Origin: Rhizobium sp. Pop5
GTDB taxonomy: Bacteria; Pseudomonadota; Alphaproteobacteria; Rhizobiales; Rhizobiaceae
Direction: 5' to 3'
DNA length: 64,000 nucleotides
Assembly (NCBI RefSeq): GCF_024721175.1
Contig: NZ_CP099402.1
Span: forward strand, 868,001 to 932,000
Position 1 is the first letter of the stretch, and each line of letters opens with the position of its first letter. The notes beneath the pieces are model-generated. The model did not search any database and was not told where the DNA came from. It saw nothing but the letters and a program-made list of their open reading frames with translations. Of this stretch, positions 1 to 9,203 are shown piece after piece. A program made the translations under genes and the position numbers.

Positions 1-106
1 CGACGCACCAATCCAGAGCCAGGATCGCCGGTTTCATTGGCCGCTCGGCCGGCGGCCGGACGACCACGCCGGTCTCAGCGATTTCGGCTTTTAAAGCGAG
101 GACAAG

Positions 107-958
107 ATGAGAAGCGCAACCTATCACTGTGTCGATATCGACGGTCACGAAATATTCTATCGCGAGGCGGGCGATCCGACGAAACCGACGCTGTTGCTAC
201 TGCACGGGTTTCCGTCTTCAAGCCACATGTTTCGAGATCTCATTCCGCAGCTCGCCGATCGATTTCACCTTATCGCGCCCGACATACCAGGTTTCGGCCA
301 ATCGGAAGCGCCCGCACGCGCGAACTTCTCCTACACTTTCGACAATCTCGCCCGCGTCATCCAGAGGTTTACCGAGGTCATGGGCATCGAACGGTTTGCC
401 CTCTACGCTTTCGATATAGGAGCGCCCATCGGCTTCCGCGTTGCAATGATGTATCCGGAACGCATAACGGCCATCATTTCCCAGAATGGCAATGCCTACG
501 AAGAAGGATTGAGCGACGTCTGGAACCCGATCAGGCGATACTGGTCCGAGCCGACGGACGCCAACCGAGACGCCCTGCGCGAGATCATGAAACCCGCCGC
601 CATCCGCTGGCAGTACGAGCATGGCGTTTCGGATTTGTCGGACGTGTCACCCGATGGCTATTGGCTTGATGCTTTCTACATGGCGCGCCCGGATGCCGAA
701 GAAATCCAGCTCGACGTTGCGCTCGATTACGCGAGCAACGTGGCGATGTATCCGAGGTTCCAGGCGTATTTTCGCCAGTACAAGCCAAGATTCCTGGCAA
801 TCTGGGGCGACAAGGACCCGTTCTTTCTGCCCGCCGGCGCAGAAGCCTTCAAACGGGATCTCCCAAATGCCGAGGTTCGTTTCCTTGATACGGGCCATTT
901 TGCCTTGGAAACGCATTCGTCTGCCACCGCCACCGCGATTGTAAATTTCCTGCACTAA
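107..958 (+). CDS. alpha/beta hydrolase, haloalkane dehalogenase/epoxide hydrolase type
   Basis: This is a 283-residue alpha/beta-hydrolase-fold enzyme. The oxyanion-hole motif HGFP lies at residues 33-36. The nucleophile elbow reads YAFDIGAPIG around residue 103, so the nucleophile is Asp, as in haloalkane dehalogenases, fluoroacetate dehalogenases and epoxide hydrolases, not Ser. WGDKDP near residue 234 supplies an acid residue and DTGHFALE near residue 262 the catalytic His. The enzyme should form a covalent ester on Asp and release an alcohol or diol. The start has a good upstream AGCGAGGAC. The substrate cannot be read from the sequence. The next two genes downstream are broken, so this may be the surviving member of a small detoxification cluster. 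Confidence 0.85.
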   Translation: MRSATYHCVDIDGHEIFYREAGDPTKPTLLLLHGFPSSSHMFRDLIPQLADRFHLIAPDIPGFGQSEAPARANFSYTFDNLARVIQRFTEVMGIERFALYAFDIGAPIGFRVAMMYPERITAIISQNGNAYEEGLSDVWNPIRRYWSEPTDANRDALREIMKPAAIRWQYEHGVSDLSDVSPDGYWLDAFYMARPDAEEIQLDVALDYASNVAMYPRFQAYFRQYKPRFLAIWGDKDPFFLPAGAEAFKRDLPNAEVRFLDTGHFALETHSSATATAIVNFLH

Positions 959-1047
959 CTCCGCCCGCAGCTCCAGCCTCCTTGTCCCGTGGCCGGTCTG
1001 GCCGCGGTGATGTCTGTTTGGCTTCAAGATAGTTCAAGGACACCGCC

Positions 1048-1865
1048 ATGGAACGCCCGTCAGCATCGCGTCCCGCTGTGCCGGAAGAAGATGTCATCGA
1101 AGCGAAAGCATTTGTCGATCTGTTCATGATCGCATCCCAGACGCTCGTAGACCAGGCCCAGTTTTGCTGCATGCAATTGGGTGCAGGCTGCGCAATATCG
1201 CTGCCCAGTGCGCCCGCCATCGGTCTCAATCGTATCCTCGGCATTGCAGAACCCGATGACCTCGACGCCGCCTACGCGTGGATGAGCAAGAAGGCAGGCC
1301 GCCGCTACTTGCAAATAGACCCTGACGCCGTTCCTCCACGGACGCGCGATTGGATAAGGGAAAATAGTCTTTTCCCCGAGGGGAATGGCTGGGCAAAGCT
1401 ACGACGAGCGGCTCCTACCGTTCCACTTCCCCACGTTGGAGATATCACCACCGACAGGTCAATGTCGCCGAAGCCGAGCTTTTCGGATCAATGATGTGCG
1501 CCGGATTTAGCTTTCCAGCGAACCTGACGCCACTTTGGTCGGCAATCGTCGGCAAGGAAGGCTGGACCTCTTTCTTTGCCGAGCTGGAAGGAAAAGCGAT
1601 TGCGACCGGCGCGATGTATGCGTCAAATGGCTGGGCATGGCTTGGTGGTGGCGCAACGGTTCCCGAGTTTCGCAATCGCGGAGCGCAGAAGGCGCTCATC
1701 GCCGCGCGCCTGAACGAGGGTGCCATTCGGGGAGTTAAGTCATTTGTCGTCGAAACTGCGCAACCGACGGCAAACGACCCGAATATCTCTCACGCCAATC
1801 TCATCGCGACTGGTTTCGAACAGATTTACACAAGGATGAACTACCGGTTTTCGGATGCGTCATAA
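1048..1865 (+). pseudogene. GNAT-like acetyltransferase, frameshifted
   Basis: Two overlapping reading frames together read as one GNAT-type N-acetyltransferase. The first frame (1048-1494) holds the N-terminal half, ending in a GNGWAKLRR segment. The second frame continues through a segment containing VNVAEAELFG and then the acetyl-CoA-binding half, with GGGATVPEFRNRGAQKALI, a typical R/Q-x-x-G-x-G/A-like pyrophosphate loop, and a C-terminal GF..IYTRMNYRF. The crossover lies between about 1390 and 1455 and needs a one-base shift. Conservation on both sides suggests either recent inactivation or a sequencing error. No substrate can be named. Confidence 0.7.
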
Positions 1866-1984
1866 GGGACGTCAGAGACCGAGGTCTGCGTCTCGAGTTG
1901 TTGCTTTCTTTCCAGTTGCCGCGCTTGCCGGATGAGGGCTTCGAACTCGGAGAGAACATTGTCCTCTTCCGGATCCGCCTGCAT

Positions 1985-2292
1985 ATCCTCGACAACGTCA
2001 CGCTCTACTGGTTGACCGATACCGCGATGTCGTCAGCGCGCCTCTATTGGGACAATGTGCACTTTCCGTCGGGTGGCTTCTTCGATCCCCGTGGCATCAA
2101 GACACCGGTCGCGGTCAGTGCTTTCCCCGACGAGATTTACCAAGCGCCGAAGAGCTGGGTCGAGAAGGCCTACCCTAAGCTGATCTTCTATAACCGGCCC
2201 CCAAGGGTGGTCACTTCGCAGCCTGGGAACAGCCGGCACTTTTCAAGGCCGATCTGCGCGCAGCTTTCAAGCCGCTTCGCAAGTCGATCTGA
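1985..2292 (+). pseudogene. epoxide hydrolase C-terminal remnant
   Basis: The translation DNVTLYWLTDTAMSSARLYW, followed by FFDPRGIKTPVAVSAFPDE, matches the C-terminal third of EPHX-type epoxide hydrolases. The frame breaks near 2200. In the shifted frame the expected catalytic-His segment GGHFAAWEQPALF continues to a stop at 2290-2292. The N-terminal two thirds, with the nucleophile, are absent. The same frame is open from 1898, but that part does not look like an epoxide hydrolase. This is a 5'-truncated and frameshifted fossil. Confidence 0.75.
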
Positions 2293-2491
2293 CTCCCTGG
2301 CCGCGATACGTCCGCCGGCACGCCGAGCGCGCAAATCCGTTCGCTCGGCTGGGCTTGTGGGCATCGCGCGCTGACCACCTTGAAGCGGCTGGAGCCGTCG
2401 ACTCGCTCTGTCTACGGCGCATCATTAGGCCATTTACGGTTGTGGTTTGAGGTAACAAGTGTAGAATCGAGCCTGATCTGAATTTTTCATA

Positions 2492-3457
2492 ATGTTTTCC
2501 ACCCGCCCGCGATCATTGCTCTTCATGATGAAATCATCCCTCAACCACATGCCACTTCGCAAGCAGCGCGAGATTGGCCGCGTTCTGGAAATTCTCCACG
2601 AGGAATTCGAGGACGCGTTGAAGGATGGTACGGCAGAATTCAAGAAGCGCGGCAGGATCCTCAAGATCATTCTGTTCGGCTCCTACGCCAAGGGTGGCTG
2701 GGTGGATGAACCTTTTACGATGAAGGGATATCGCTCTGATTTCGATCTCTTGATCATCGTCAACAACCGCAAGCTCTGCGAGTTCGCCGAGTACTGGTAC
2801 AAGGCCGCTGACCGGCTTATCCACGACAAGTCGATCGAAACGCCCGTGAGTTTCATCGTCCACTCCAGGCGCGAGGTGAACACCTACCTCAAGGAAGGGC
2901 AATACTTCTTCTCCGATATCCGGAGGGAAGGCATCGTACTCTACGAACTGGATGACGAGCCGCTTGCGGAGCCTCAACCGCTCTCGCCAGGGGATCGATT
3001 GAGGATTGCGAAAGGCCATTTTGAAAGTCGCGCGAGGCTACTTAAACAGTTTTCAGAAGGCGCCGCTTTTCATATCAGCAGAGGCAATTTTGATGTGGCA
3101 GCATTCGATTTGCATCAGACTCTGGAACAGGCCTACGCCTGTGTTCTCCTCACCCTCACTAACTACGGCCCGCCTTCCCACAACATCAAATTCCTCCGCT
3201 CGCTTGCCGAGGAACAGGATCGGCGTCTTGCTGAGGCATTTCCCAGGGATCAGCATCGTGAGCGCGCCTGGTTCAACACGCTGAACGAGGCCTATGTCAA
3301 GGCACGGTACTCAAAGCATTACGAAATCAGCGAGGAGGCTCTCAACTGGCTTTCAATGCAAACTTCTTCATTGCTTGAGCTGGTCGAGACGGTGTGCTCC
3401 GAACATCTGGCGATGCTTGAGGGGAAAATTGATCACCTTGAACGGATCGAACCGTAA
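2492..3457 (+). CDS. nucleotidyltransferase-HEPN fusion protein
   Basis: This 321-residue protein has an N-terminal minimal nucleotidyltransferase domain: LFGSYAKGGW at residues 61-70, with the GS motif at 63-64, and the metal-binding pair in SDFDLLI, Asp83 and Asp85. The C-terminal half (about 165-315) resembles a HEPN helical domain with a conserved RYSKHYEI segment at 272-279. Separate MNT and HEPN proteins form toxin-antitoxin pairs in which the MNT protein AMPylates the HEPN RNase. Here both are in one chain, a known architecture in rhizobia with poorly defined function. The start is uncertain: 2492, 2525 and 2551 are all possible and none has a clear ribosome-binding site. No partner gene is adjacent. 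Confidence 0.75.
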   Translation: MFSTRPRSLLFMMKSSLNHMPLRKQREIGRVLEILHEEFEDALKDGTAEFKKRGRILKIILFGSYAKGGWVDEPFTMKGYRSDFDLLIIVNNRKLCEFAEYWYKAADRLIHDKSIETPVSFIVHSRREVNTYLKEGQYFFSDIRREGIVLYELDDEPLAEPQPLSPGDRLRIAKGHFESRARLLKQFSEGAAFHISRGNFDVAAFDLHQTLEQAYACVLLTLTNYGPPSHNIKFLRSLAEEQDRRLAEAFPRDQHRERAWFNTLNEAYVKARYSKHYEISEEALNWLSMQTSSLLELVETVCSEHLAMLEGKIDHLERIEP

Positions 3458-3908
3458 CCACCTTGTAAGTAGCGATGTCCCTGCCAACACTTATCTTCTT
3501 TGCTCGCTGCCCGGCCAGTTCCGTTCGATCCATTATGCGATCTTTTTGGCCCGGAACGTGAACACCATAGCAACAAGCGGGCTGACCTTGAAAGCTCACG
3601 CTGTGCCAGCGACATAGGAGCTGCCCAATCGGCCGAAACGGCTGTGGACTGACAGCTAGACCGATATCTCCAGGTCACGAAGTCGATCGTCGAGGAGACC
3701 TGTAATGCGCGGGCGACCTAATTCTTTTGGGTCGCTTTTCGCGCACCGTACACGCGTTATAACAATCTTGGCCGGAAATCCGGAGAGGGGTTAGGAGGTC
3801 GGCGCTGTTCACGCCCCTTAGCTGATCATCGGAGCTGCCGCAGGAGGCTTTTCGCACGCGCTTAGTCCACTTGGGATTGCGCATCCATGCCGTGAGGGGT
3901 CAAGAGCA
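3458..3908. other. intergenic stretch, no recognisable gene
   Basis: About 450 bases between the nucleotidyltransferase-HEPN gene and the DUF982 gene. Neither strand gives a translation resembling a known family, and no clear hairpin, repeat or operator was seen. A GAGGGG ribosome-binding site for the DUF982 gene lies at its right end. Confidence 0.5.
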
Positions 3909-4196
3909 ATGAACTGGAACACATCGTCGACCTTCACGCCAGTCGGGCTTGCCCTGCGCGGCCGACCAGCCCACAAGGTGGTGTGCACGCTCGGCGACGC
4001 AGCGCATATCCTGATTAAGAACTGGCCTTCGGATGACGGCGAGGAATACGTCAGCGCAGTGAAGGCCTGCGTCGATGCGATCAGCGGCCAGATTGCTCCG
4101 GAGCAATTTCGCCAAATTTTTTTGCGTGCGGCCAATGAGGCAGGTATCGCCGCGCTAACCGTCGTTCACCGACGAGAACTCCTTTGGAAATGCTGA
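3909..4196 (+). CDS. DUF982 family protein
   Basis: This 95-residue protein matches DUF982, a small family abundant in Rhizobiales and often found in many plasmid-borne copies. Diagnostic features are a central [12 protein letters not shown] segment, then [17 protein letters not shown], and a C-terminal [11 protein letters not shown]. The family has no established function. The start is supported by GAGGGG about nine bases upstream. It stands alone here, with about 290 bases of featureless sequence before the convergent ETF operon. Confidence 0.8.
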   Translation: MNWNTSSTFTPVGLALRGRPAHKVVCTLGDAAHILIKNWPSDDGEEYVSAVKACVDAISGQIAPEQFRQIFLRAANEAGIAALTVVHRRELLWKC

Positions 4197-4488
4197 GCCA
4201 TCATGCTCAAGTCTGCCTTCGAACATTGGCGGGTTGTTCTTACGCCCATTTGCCACTGGCTTGAGACCCAGTGGTCCCGGTCAGCCGCGGCGCCAAAAGC
4301 TCGCGCGCTCGCCGGGGTCGGCTTGCGGCTCGTGCTGAGAATAACTAAGATTGCTGTGCTGGCTTTCTCGCCTTGAAACACCCCGAGCCGCCGACACATC
4401 GGGTTAGATTGTCGATCTGGTTCGGGAGAAGGTCTACCCCTCGTTTGATTGGACGTCCCACCGCGCGCGCCACGTTCAGTCCCCTCGC

Positions 4489-5418
4489 TTAGAGCGCCTT
4501 TTCCAGTTCCGGCAGAGCTTCGAACAGATCGGCGACCAGACCGTAGTCGGCAACCTGGAAGATCGGCGCCTCCTCGTCCTTGTTGATGGCGACGATCACC
4601 TTCGAATCCTTCATGCCGGCCAGATGCTGGATGGCGCCGGAGATGCCAGCGGCGATATAGAGATCGGGCGCAACCACCTTGCCGGTCTGGCCGACCTGCC
4701 AGTCGTTCGGCGCATAACCGGCATCGACAGCCGCACGGCTGGCGCCGACGGCAGCACCGAGCTTGTCGGCAAGCGGCAGGATGACTTCCTTGAACTTCTC
4801 CGCCGAGCCCAGCGCCCGGCCGCCGGAGAGAATGATCTTGGCAGAGGTCAGTTCCGGACGGTCGGAAGCCGACAGCGCATCCTTGATGAAAGTCGACAGG
4901 CCAGGATCGGAAGCCGCCGGGATCACCTCGACGGAGGCAGAGCCGCCTTCAGATGCCGAGGCAAACGAGGCGGTGCGCACGGTGATGACCTTCCTGGCAT
5001 CACTTGCCTGCACCGTCTGAATGGCATTGCCGGCATAGATCGGCCGCTTGAAGGTGTCGGGGCTGACAACTTCGATGATCTCGGAGACCTGGGCGACATC
5101 GAGCAGGGCAGCCACACGCGGCAGCACGTTCTTGCCGACCGAAGTGGCGGCCGAGATGATCGTGTCGTAGCCGGCAGAAAGCGAGACGATCAGGTCGGCC
5201 AGCGGCTCGGCGAGATTGTTGGCGAGTTCGTCGCTTTCGGCCAGCAGTACCTTCGAAACGCCGGCGAGTTTGGCCGCCGCATCGGCCGCAGCCTTGGCGC
5301 CCTTGCCGGCGACGAGAATATGAATATCGGAGCCGATCTGGCTTGCGGCCGTCAGCGCCTTGGCGGTCTGGTCGGAAAGGCTGACATTGTCGTGGTCGGC
5401 CAGAAGAAGAATGGTCAT
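4489..5418 (-). CDS. etfA: electron transfer flavoprotein alpha subunit
   Basis: This 309-residue ETF alpha subunit pairs with EtfB to accept electrons from acyl-CoA dehydrogenases and pass them to ETF-quinone oxidoreductase. The C-terminal FAD-binding domain is clear: SGGRALGS, then [20 protein letters not shown], then [12 protein letters not shown] and [10 protein letters not shown]. It is the last gene of a six-gene leftward operon that starts with glutaryl-CoA dehydrogenase, and it lies 23 bases after etfB. A decayed second copy of its C-terminal half is present at 30118-30583 on the opposite strand. Confidence 0.95.
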   Translation of the reverse strand: MTILLLADHDNVSLSDQTAKALTAASQIGSDIHILVAGKGAKAAADAAAKLAGVSKVLLAESDELANNLAEPLADLIVSLSAGYDTIISAATSVGKNVLPRVAALLDVAQVSEIIEVVSPDTFKRPIYAGNAIQTVQASDARKVITVRTASFASASEGGSASVEVIPAASDPGLSTFIKDALSASDRPELTSAKIILSGGRALGSAEKFKEVILPLADKLGAAVGASRAAVDAGYAPNDWQVGQTGKVVAPDLYIAAGISGAIQHLAGMKDSKVIVAINKDEEAPIFQVADYGLVADLFEALPELEKAL

Positions 5419-5441
5419 GATGGTGTTCTCTCTTTCCTGCC

Positions 5442-6191
5442 TTAAAGCACGCCGGCTTCGTTCTTCAATTTATCGACCAGCTCGGCGACCGACTTGACCT
5501 TGACGCCGGCCTTGCGGCCGGACGGCTCCTCGGTCTTCAGCACCTTCAGCCGCGGTGTGGTGGAGACGCCGAAGTCAGCAGGGCTCTTCTTGTCGAGCGG
5601 CTTCTTCTTCGCCTTCATGATGTTCGGCAGCGAGGCATAACGCGGTTCGTTCAAACGCAGATCCGAGGTGATCACCGCCGGCAGCTTGATCTCGATCGTC
5701 TGCAGGCCGCCATCGACCTCGCGGGTGACGGTCGCTTTTCCATCACCGATCTCGATCTTCGAGGCGAAGGTCGCCTGCGCCGAACCGAGCAGGGCCGCCA
5801 GCATCTGGCCGGTCTGGTTGGAATCGTCGTCGATCGCCTGCTTGCCGACGATGATCAGACCCGGCTGTTCGGCATCGGCCACGCCTTTAAGGATCTTGGC
5901 CACAGTGAGCGGCTCGACGGCATCCTCGGTCTCGACCAGGATCGCCCGGTCGGCACCCATGGCGAGCGCGGTGCGCAGCGTCTCCTCGGCCTTGGCCGGG
6001 CCGATCGACACCACCACCACTTCCCCGGCCTTGCCGGCCTCCTTCAGCCGCAGCGCCTCTTCCACCGAGATCTCGTCGAACGGGTTCATCGACATCTTCA
6101 CATTGGCAAGCTCGACACCGGAACCATCCGGCTTCACCCGGATCTTCACGTTGTAGTCGACGACGCGCTTGACGGGCACGAGAATCTTCAT
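5442..6191 (-). CDS. etfB: electron transfer flavoprotein beta subunit
   Basis: This 249-residue ETF beta subunit begins [20 protein letters not shown] and contains the AMP-binding-domain segments [28 protein letters not shown] and [19 protein letters not shown]. It forms the EtfAB heterodimer with the next gene. Co-transcription with glutaryl-CoA dehydrogenase and ETF-quinone oxidoreductase makes a dedicated electron path from glutaryl-CoA oxidation to the quinone pool likely. A nitrogen-fixation FixAB role is not suggested by the neighbours. Confidence 0.95.
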   Translation of the reverse strand: MKILVPVKRVVDYNVKIRVKPDGSGVELANVKMSMNPFDEISVEEALRLKEAGKAGEVVVVSIGPAKAEETLRTALAMGADRAILVETEDAVEPLTVAKILKGVADAEQPGLIIVGKQAIDDDSNQTGQMLAALLGSAQATFASKIEIGDGKATVTREVDGGLQTIEIKLPAVITSDLRLNEPRYASLPNIMKAKKKPLDKKSPADFGVSTTPRLKVLKTEEPSGRKAGVKVKSVAELVDKLKNEAGVL

Positions 6192-6305
6192 GGCCTATCT
6201 CCATCTTTGCCAATGTGTTAGCTGTGCCGACAAAGCTGCCTACTGCGCCGCGGCGGGCTTATGGCGCAGGCATCTCACGTCGATATTCAACACGCATTCG
6301 CCGAG

Positions 6306-7451
6306 CTAGGTCTTCGATGACCAATCAAACGGAACCGTGCCATTGTGCTCACCCAACTTGGGCGATCTCCTGTGGGAGGTAAGCGCAGTTCCAGAGAAGA
6401 TGATTGGTGTCCGGATGCCTGCAATTCCGTCATTTATGATCGACATTCCTCGATGCGCGACTTGCGGATCCGCGAAAACGTCTTCCACAGTGTTGATCGG
6501 TCCGGCCGGAACCCCCACGCGCGCTAGGTCGGCTAGCAAATCCGTCCGTTTGAACAGTTTCGTCTGTGCTTCCATGACCGATGTCAGCGCCTCTCGATGG
6601 CGAACTCTTCCCGCATTCGACTTGAAACGGACGTCATCTGCCACACCGGATAGCCGCAGGATATCGCATAGCCGTGCAAACTGAGCGTCGTTCCCGCACG
6701 CGATAATAATGTTGCCGTCAAATACCGGAAATACTTGGTACGGCGCGATGTTGGGATGCGCATTGCCAAGCCTCGTCGGCGTCTTTCCGGAGGCCAGGAA
6801 ATTCATCGCCTGATTAGCCAGCACGCCCACCGCGCTGTCCAAAAGGGCCATATCTATATGCTGTCCCTCACCGGTCGTACTTCTGAGGATCAGCGCGGCT
6901 TGGATCGCAATGACTGAGTAGAGTCCCGTGAAGATATCGGCGAACGCGACGCCGATTTTCTGCGGCTCCCGATCAGGCTCACCGGTCAAATCCATGATGC
7001 CCGCCATGCCCTGGACGATGAAATCATATCCTGCACGACCGGCATATGGGCCGGTTTGGCCAAAGCCGGTAATTGAGCAATAAATCAGTCTTGGATTGAT
7101 CGCCTTCAGGCTCTCGTAATCGAGACCGAACTTCTTCAGCCCGCCGACCTTGAAGTTCTCGATGACGACGTCCGCGTTCGCGATCAGGGCGCGGAGCTTT
7201 TCGACGTCTTCCGCTGAGTTGAAATCCGCCGTTATGCTCAGTTTTCCCCGATTGCAGCTATGGAAGTAGGCTGCAGCGACATCATCGCCATCCCTGATGA
7301 AGGGGGGTCCCCAGCGGCGCGTATCGTCGCCCTCCGGGCTTTCCACCTTGATGATGGTTGCTCCCAGGTCGGCAAGTGTCTGTCCAGCCCATGGACCGGC
7401 CAGGATGCGCGCCAGTTCCACGACTCGAACGCCTTCAAGCGGAAATTGCAT
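6306..7451 (-). CDS. CaiB/BaiF-type CoA-transferase, likely glutarate CoA-transferase
   Basis: This 381-residue class III CoA-transferase begins MQFPLEGVRVVELARILAGP. Family features include LADLGATIIKVESPEGDDTR, FHSCNRGKLSI, VVIENFKVGGLKKFGLDY and ADIFTGL, whose Asp is the expected CoA-thioester-forming residue. The start at 7451 is fixed by AAGGAG six bases upstream. The frame stays open further upstream, but only as a shadow of the ETF-QO gene. Position between glutaryl-CoA dehydrogenase and the ETF genes suggests it activates glutarate, as in succinyl-CoA:glutarate CoA-transferase. That substrate is inferred from context. Confidence 0.88.
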   Translation of the reverse strand: MQFPLEGVRVVELARILAGPWAGQTLADLGATIIKVESPEGDDTRRWGPPFIRDGDDVAAAYFHSCNRGKLSITADFNSAEDVEKLRALIANADVVIENFKVGGLKKFGLDYESLKAINPRLIYCSITGFGQTGPYAGRAGYDFIVQGMAGIMDLTGEPDREPQKIGVAFADIFTGLYSVIAIQAALILRSTTGEGQHIDMALLDSAVGVLANQAMNFLASGKTPTRLGNAHPNIAPYQVFPVFDGNIIIACGNDAQFARLCDILRLSGVADDVRFKSNAGRVRHREALTSVMEAQTKLFKRTDLLADLARVGVPAGPINTVEDVFADPQVAHRGMSIINDGIAGIRTPIIFSGTALTSHRRSPKLGEHNGTVPFDWSSKT

Positions 7452-7497
7452 CGGTAACTCCTTCATCATTCCCATGCCCGCGGACCAACATCCTGTC

Positions 7498-9162
7498 CTA
7501 CATATTCGGATAAACCGGTCCCTCGCCGCCCTGCGGCGGCACCCAGTTGATGTTCTGATTGGGGTCCTTGATGTCGCAGGTCTTGCAGTGCACGCAGTTC
7601 TGGGCGTTGATGACGAAGGTGTCCTGCCCGTCCTTCTCCACCCATTCGTAGACCCCGGCCGGACAGTAGCGCGTCGACGGGCCGGCATAGATATCGTGCT
7701 CCGAACGTTTCTGCAGACCCATGTCCTTGACCTGAAGATGCACCGGCTGGTCCTCCTCGTGATTGGTGTTCGACAGGAACACCGAGGACAGCCGGTCGAA
7801 GGTGAGCACGCCATCCGGCTTCGGATAGGCGATCGGCTTATGGTTTGCGGCCGGCTCCAGCGACTGCGCATCGGTCTTGCCGTGACCAAGCGTGCCGAAG
7901 AACGAGAAGCCGAGCAGCGTATTGGTCCACATGTCGAGACCACCGAGCGCCACGCCGAGCGCCGTGCCGAACTTTGACCACAGCGGCTTGACGTTGCGCA
8001 CCCGCTTCAGGTCCTTGCCGATATCGCCCTTGCGCCATTCGTTTTCGATCTCGGCCACCTCGTCATGGCTGCGGCCGGCTGCGATTGCGGCAGCGACCTT
8101 CTCGGCCGCCAGCATGCCCGACAGCACCGCATTGTGGCTGCCCTTGATGCGCGGCACGTTGACGAGACCGGCCGAACAGCCGATCAGCGCGCCGCCGGGG
8201 AAGGACAGCTTCGGCACCGACTGGTAACCGCCCTCGGTGATGGCACGCGCCCCATAGGAGAGCCGCTTGCCGCCCTCGAAGGTCCCGCGGATCGCTGGAT
8301 GGGTCTTGAAGCGCTGGAATTCCTCGAAGGGATAGAGATAGGGGTTCTTGTAATTGAGATGGACGACGAAGCCGACGGCGACCAGATTGTCTTCGAGGTG
8401 ATAGAGGAAGGAGCCGCCGCCCGTCTTCATGCCGAGCGGCCAGCCGAAGGAGTGCTGCACCAGGCCGAGACGGTGGTTCTCGGGCTTGACCTGCCAGAGT
8501 TCCTTGATGCCGATGCCGAACTTTTGTGGTTCGGCATCCTTTTGCAGATCGAACTTGGCGATCAGTTGCTTGGCGAGCGAGCCGCGCACGCCCTCGCCGA
8601 TCAGCACATATTTGCCGAGCAATTCCATGCCGCGGGTATAGTTCGGGCCGGGTTCGCCATTCTTCTCGATCCCCATGTCGCCGGTGGCAACACCGATCAC
8701 CGCACCTTCGTCATTGTAGAGCACCTCGGTGGCGGCAAAGCCCGGATAGATCTCGACACCGAGTTCTTCGGCCTTCGTTGCCAGCCAACGACAGACGAGC
8801 CCGAGCGAGACGATGTAGTTGCCGTGATTGTTCATCAGCGGCGGCATCAGCACATTCGGCAGCCGGATCGAGCCGGCCGGCCCGAGCAGCAGGAAGTGGT
8901 CTGATGTGACCTCGGTCTTGAAGGGATGGTCACTGTCTTCACGCCAATCGGGCAACAGCCGGTCGATGCCGATCGGGTCGACGACGGCGCCGGAGAGGAT
9001 GTGGGCGCCGACTTCCGAGCCCTTTTCGAGCACGACGACCGAAAGCTCCGGATTGACCTGCTTCAGCCGGATCGCCGCCGAAAGACCGGCCGGGCCGGCG
9101 CCGACGATCACCACGTCGAATTCCATGCTTTCGCGGCTCTCGTCTGCGTGTTCTTCGGTCAT
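7498..9162 (-). CDS. electron transfer flavoprotein-ubiquinone oxidoreductase
   Basis: This 554-residue ETF-QO carries an N-terminal FAD motif VVIVGAGPAGLSAAIRL, the substrate-domain segments ILSGAVVDPIG and LGLVCRWLA, and a C-terminal 4Fe-4S ferredoxin-like domain with NCVHCKTCDIKDPNQNINW. It oxidises reduced ETF and reduces ubiquinone at the membrane. The length is normal. Placing it in the same operon as EtfAB and glutaryl-CoA dehydrogenase gives a self-contained electron-transfer chain. The initial ATG at 9162 is used; an in-frame ATG 12 codons later is an alternative. Confidence 0.95.
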   Translation of the reverse strand: MTEEHADESRESMEFDVVIVGAGPAGLSAAIRLKQVNPELSVVVLEKGSEVGAHILSGAVVDPIGIDRLLPDWREDSDHPFKTEVTSDHFLLLGPAGSIRLPNVLMPPLMNNHGNYIVSLGLVCRWLATKAEELGVEIYPGFAATEVLYNDEGAVIGVATGDMGIEKNGEPGPNYTRGMELLGKYVLIGEGVRGSLAKQLIAKFDLQKDAEPQKFGIGIKELWQVKPENHRLGLVQHSFGWPLGMKTGGGSFLYHLEDNLVAVGFVVHLNYKNPYLYPFEEFQRFKTHPAIRGTFEGGKRLSYGARAITEGGYQSVPKLSFPGGALIGCSAGLVNVPRIKGSHNAVLSGMLAAEKVAAAIAAGRSHDEVAEIENEWRKGDIGKDLKRVRNVKPLWSKFGTALGVALGGLDMWTNTLLGFSFFGTLGHGKTDAQSLEPAANHKPIAYPKPDGVLTFDRLSSVFLSNTNHEEDQPVHLQVKDMGLQKRSEHDIYAGPSTRYCPAGVYEWVEKDGQDTFVINAQNCVHCKTCDIKDPNQNINWVPPQGGEGPVYPNM

Positions 9163-9203
9163 GATAAATGCCTGACAAGTCTCGATGTTGGAATGCGATG
9201 GGA

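Noticed and set aside
1841..1984. 47-codon minus-strand open frame beginning MQADPEEDNVLSEFEALIRQ with a GAGG upstream
   Set aside because: Its codon pattern looks coding-like, but it overlaps the acetyltransferase end, matches no family I recognise, and lies among gene remnants. It could be a relic and is too uncertain to annotate.
4489..6191. Nitrogen-fixation fixAB genes
   Set aside because: FixAB and EtfAB are homologous, but neighbours are glutaryl-CoA dehydrogenase and a conventional ETF-QO, with no fixC, fixX or nif genes.
7452..7943. N-terminal extension of the CaiB-type gene to 7943
   Set aside because: The extension is an Arg/Ser-rich shadow of the ETF-QO 3' end. AAGGAG before ATG 7451 and family length fix the start.
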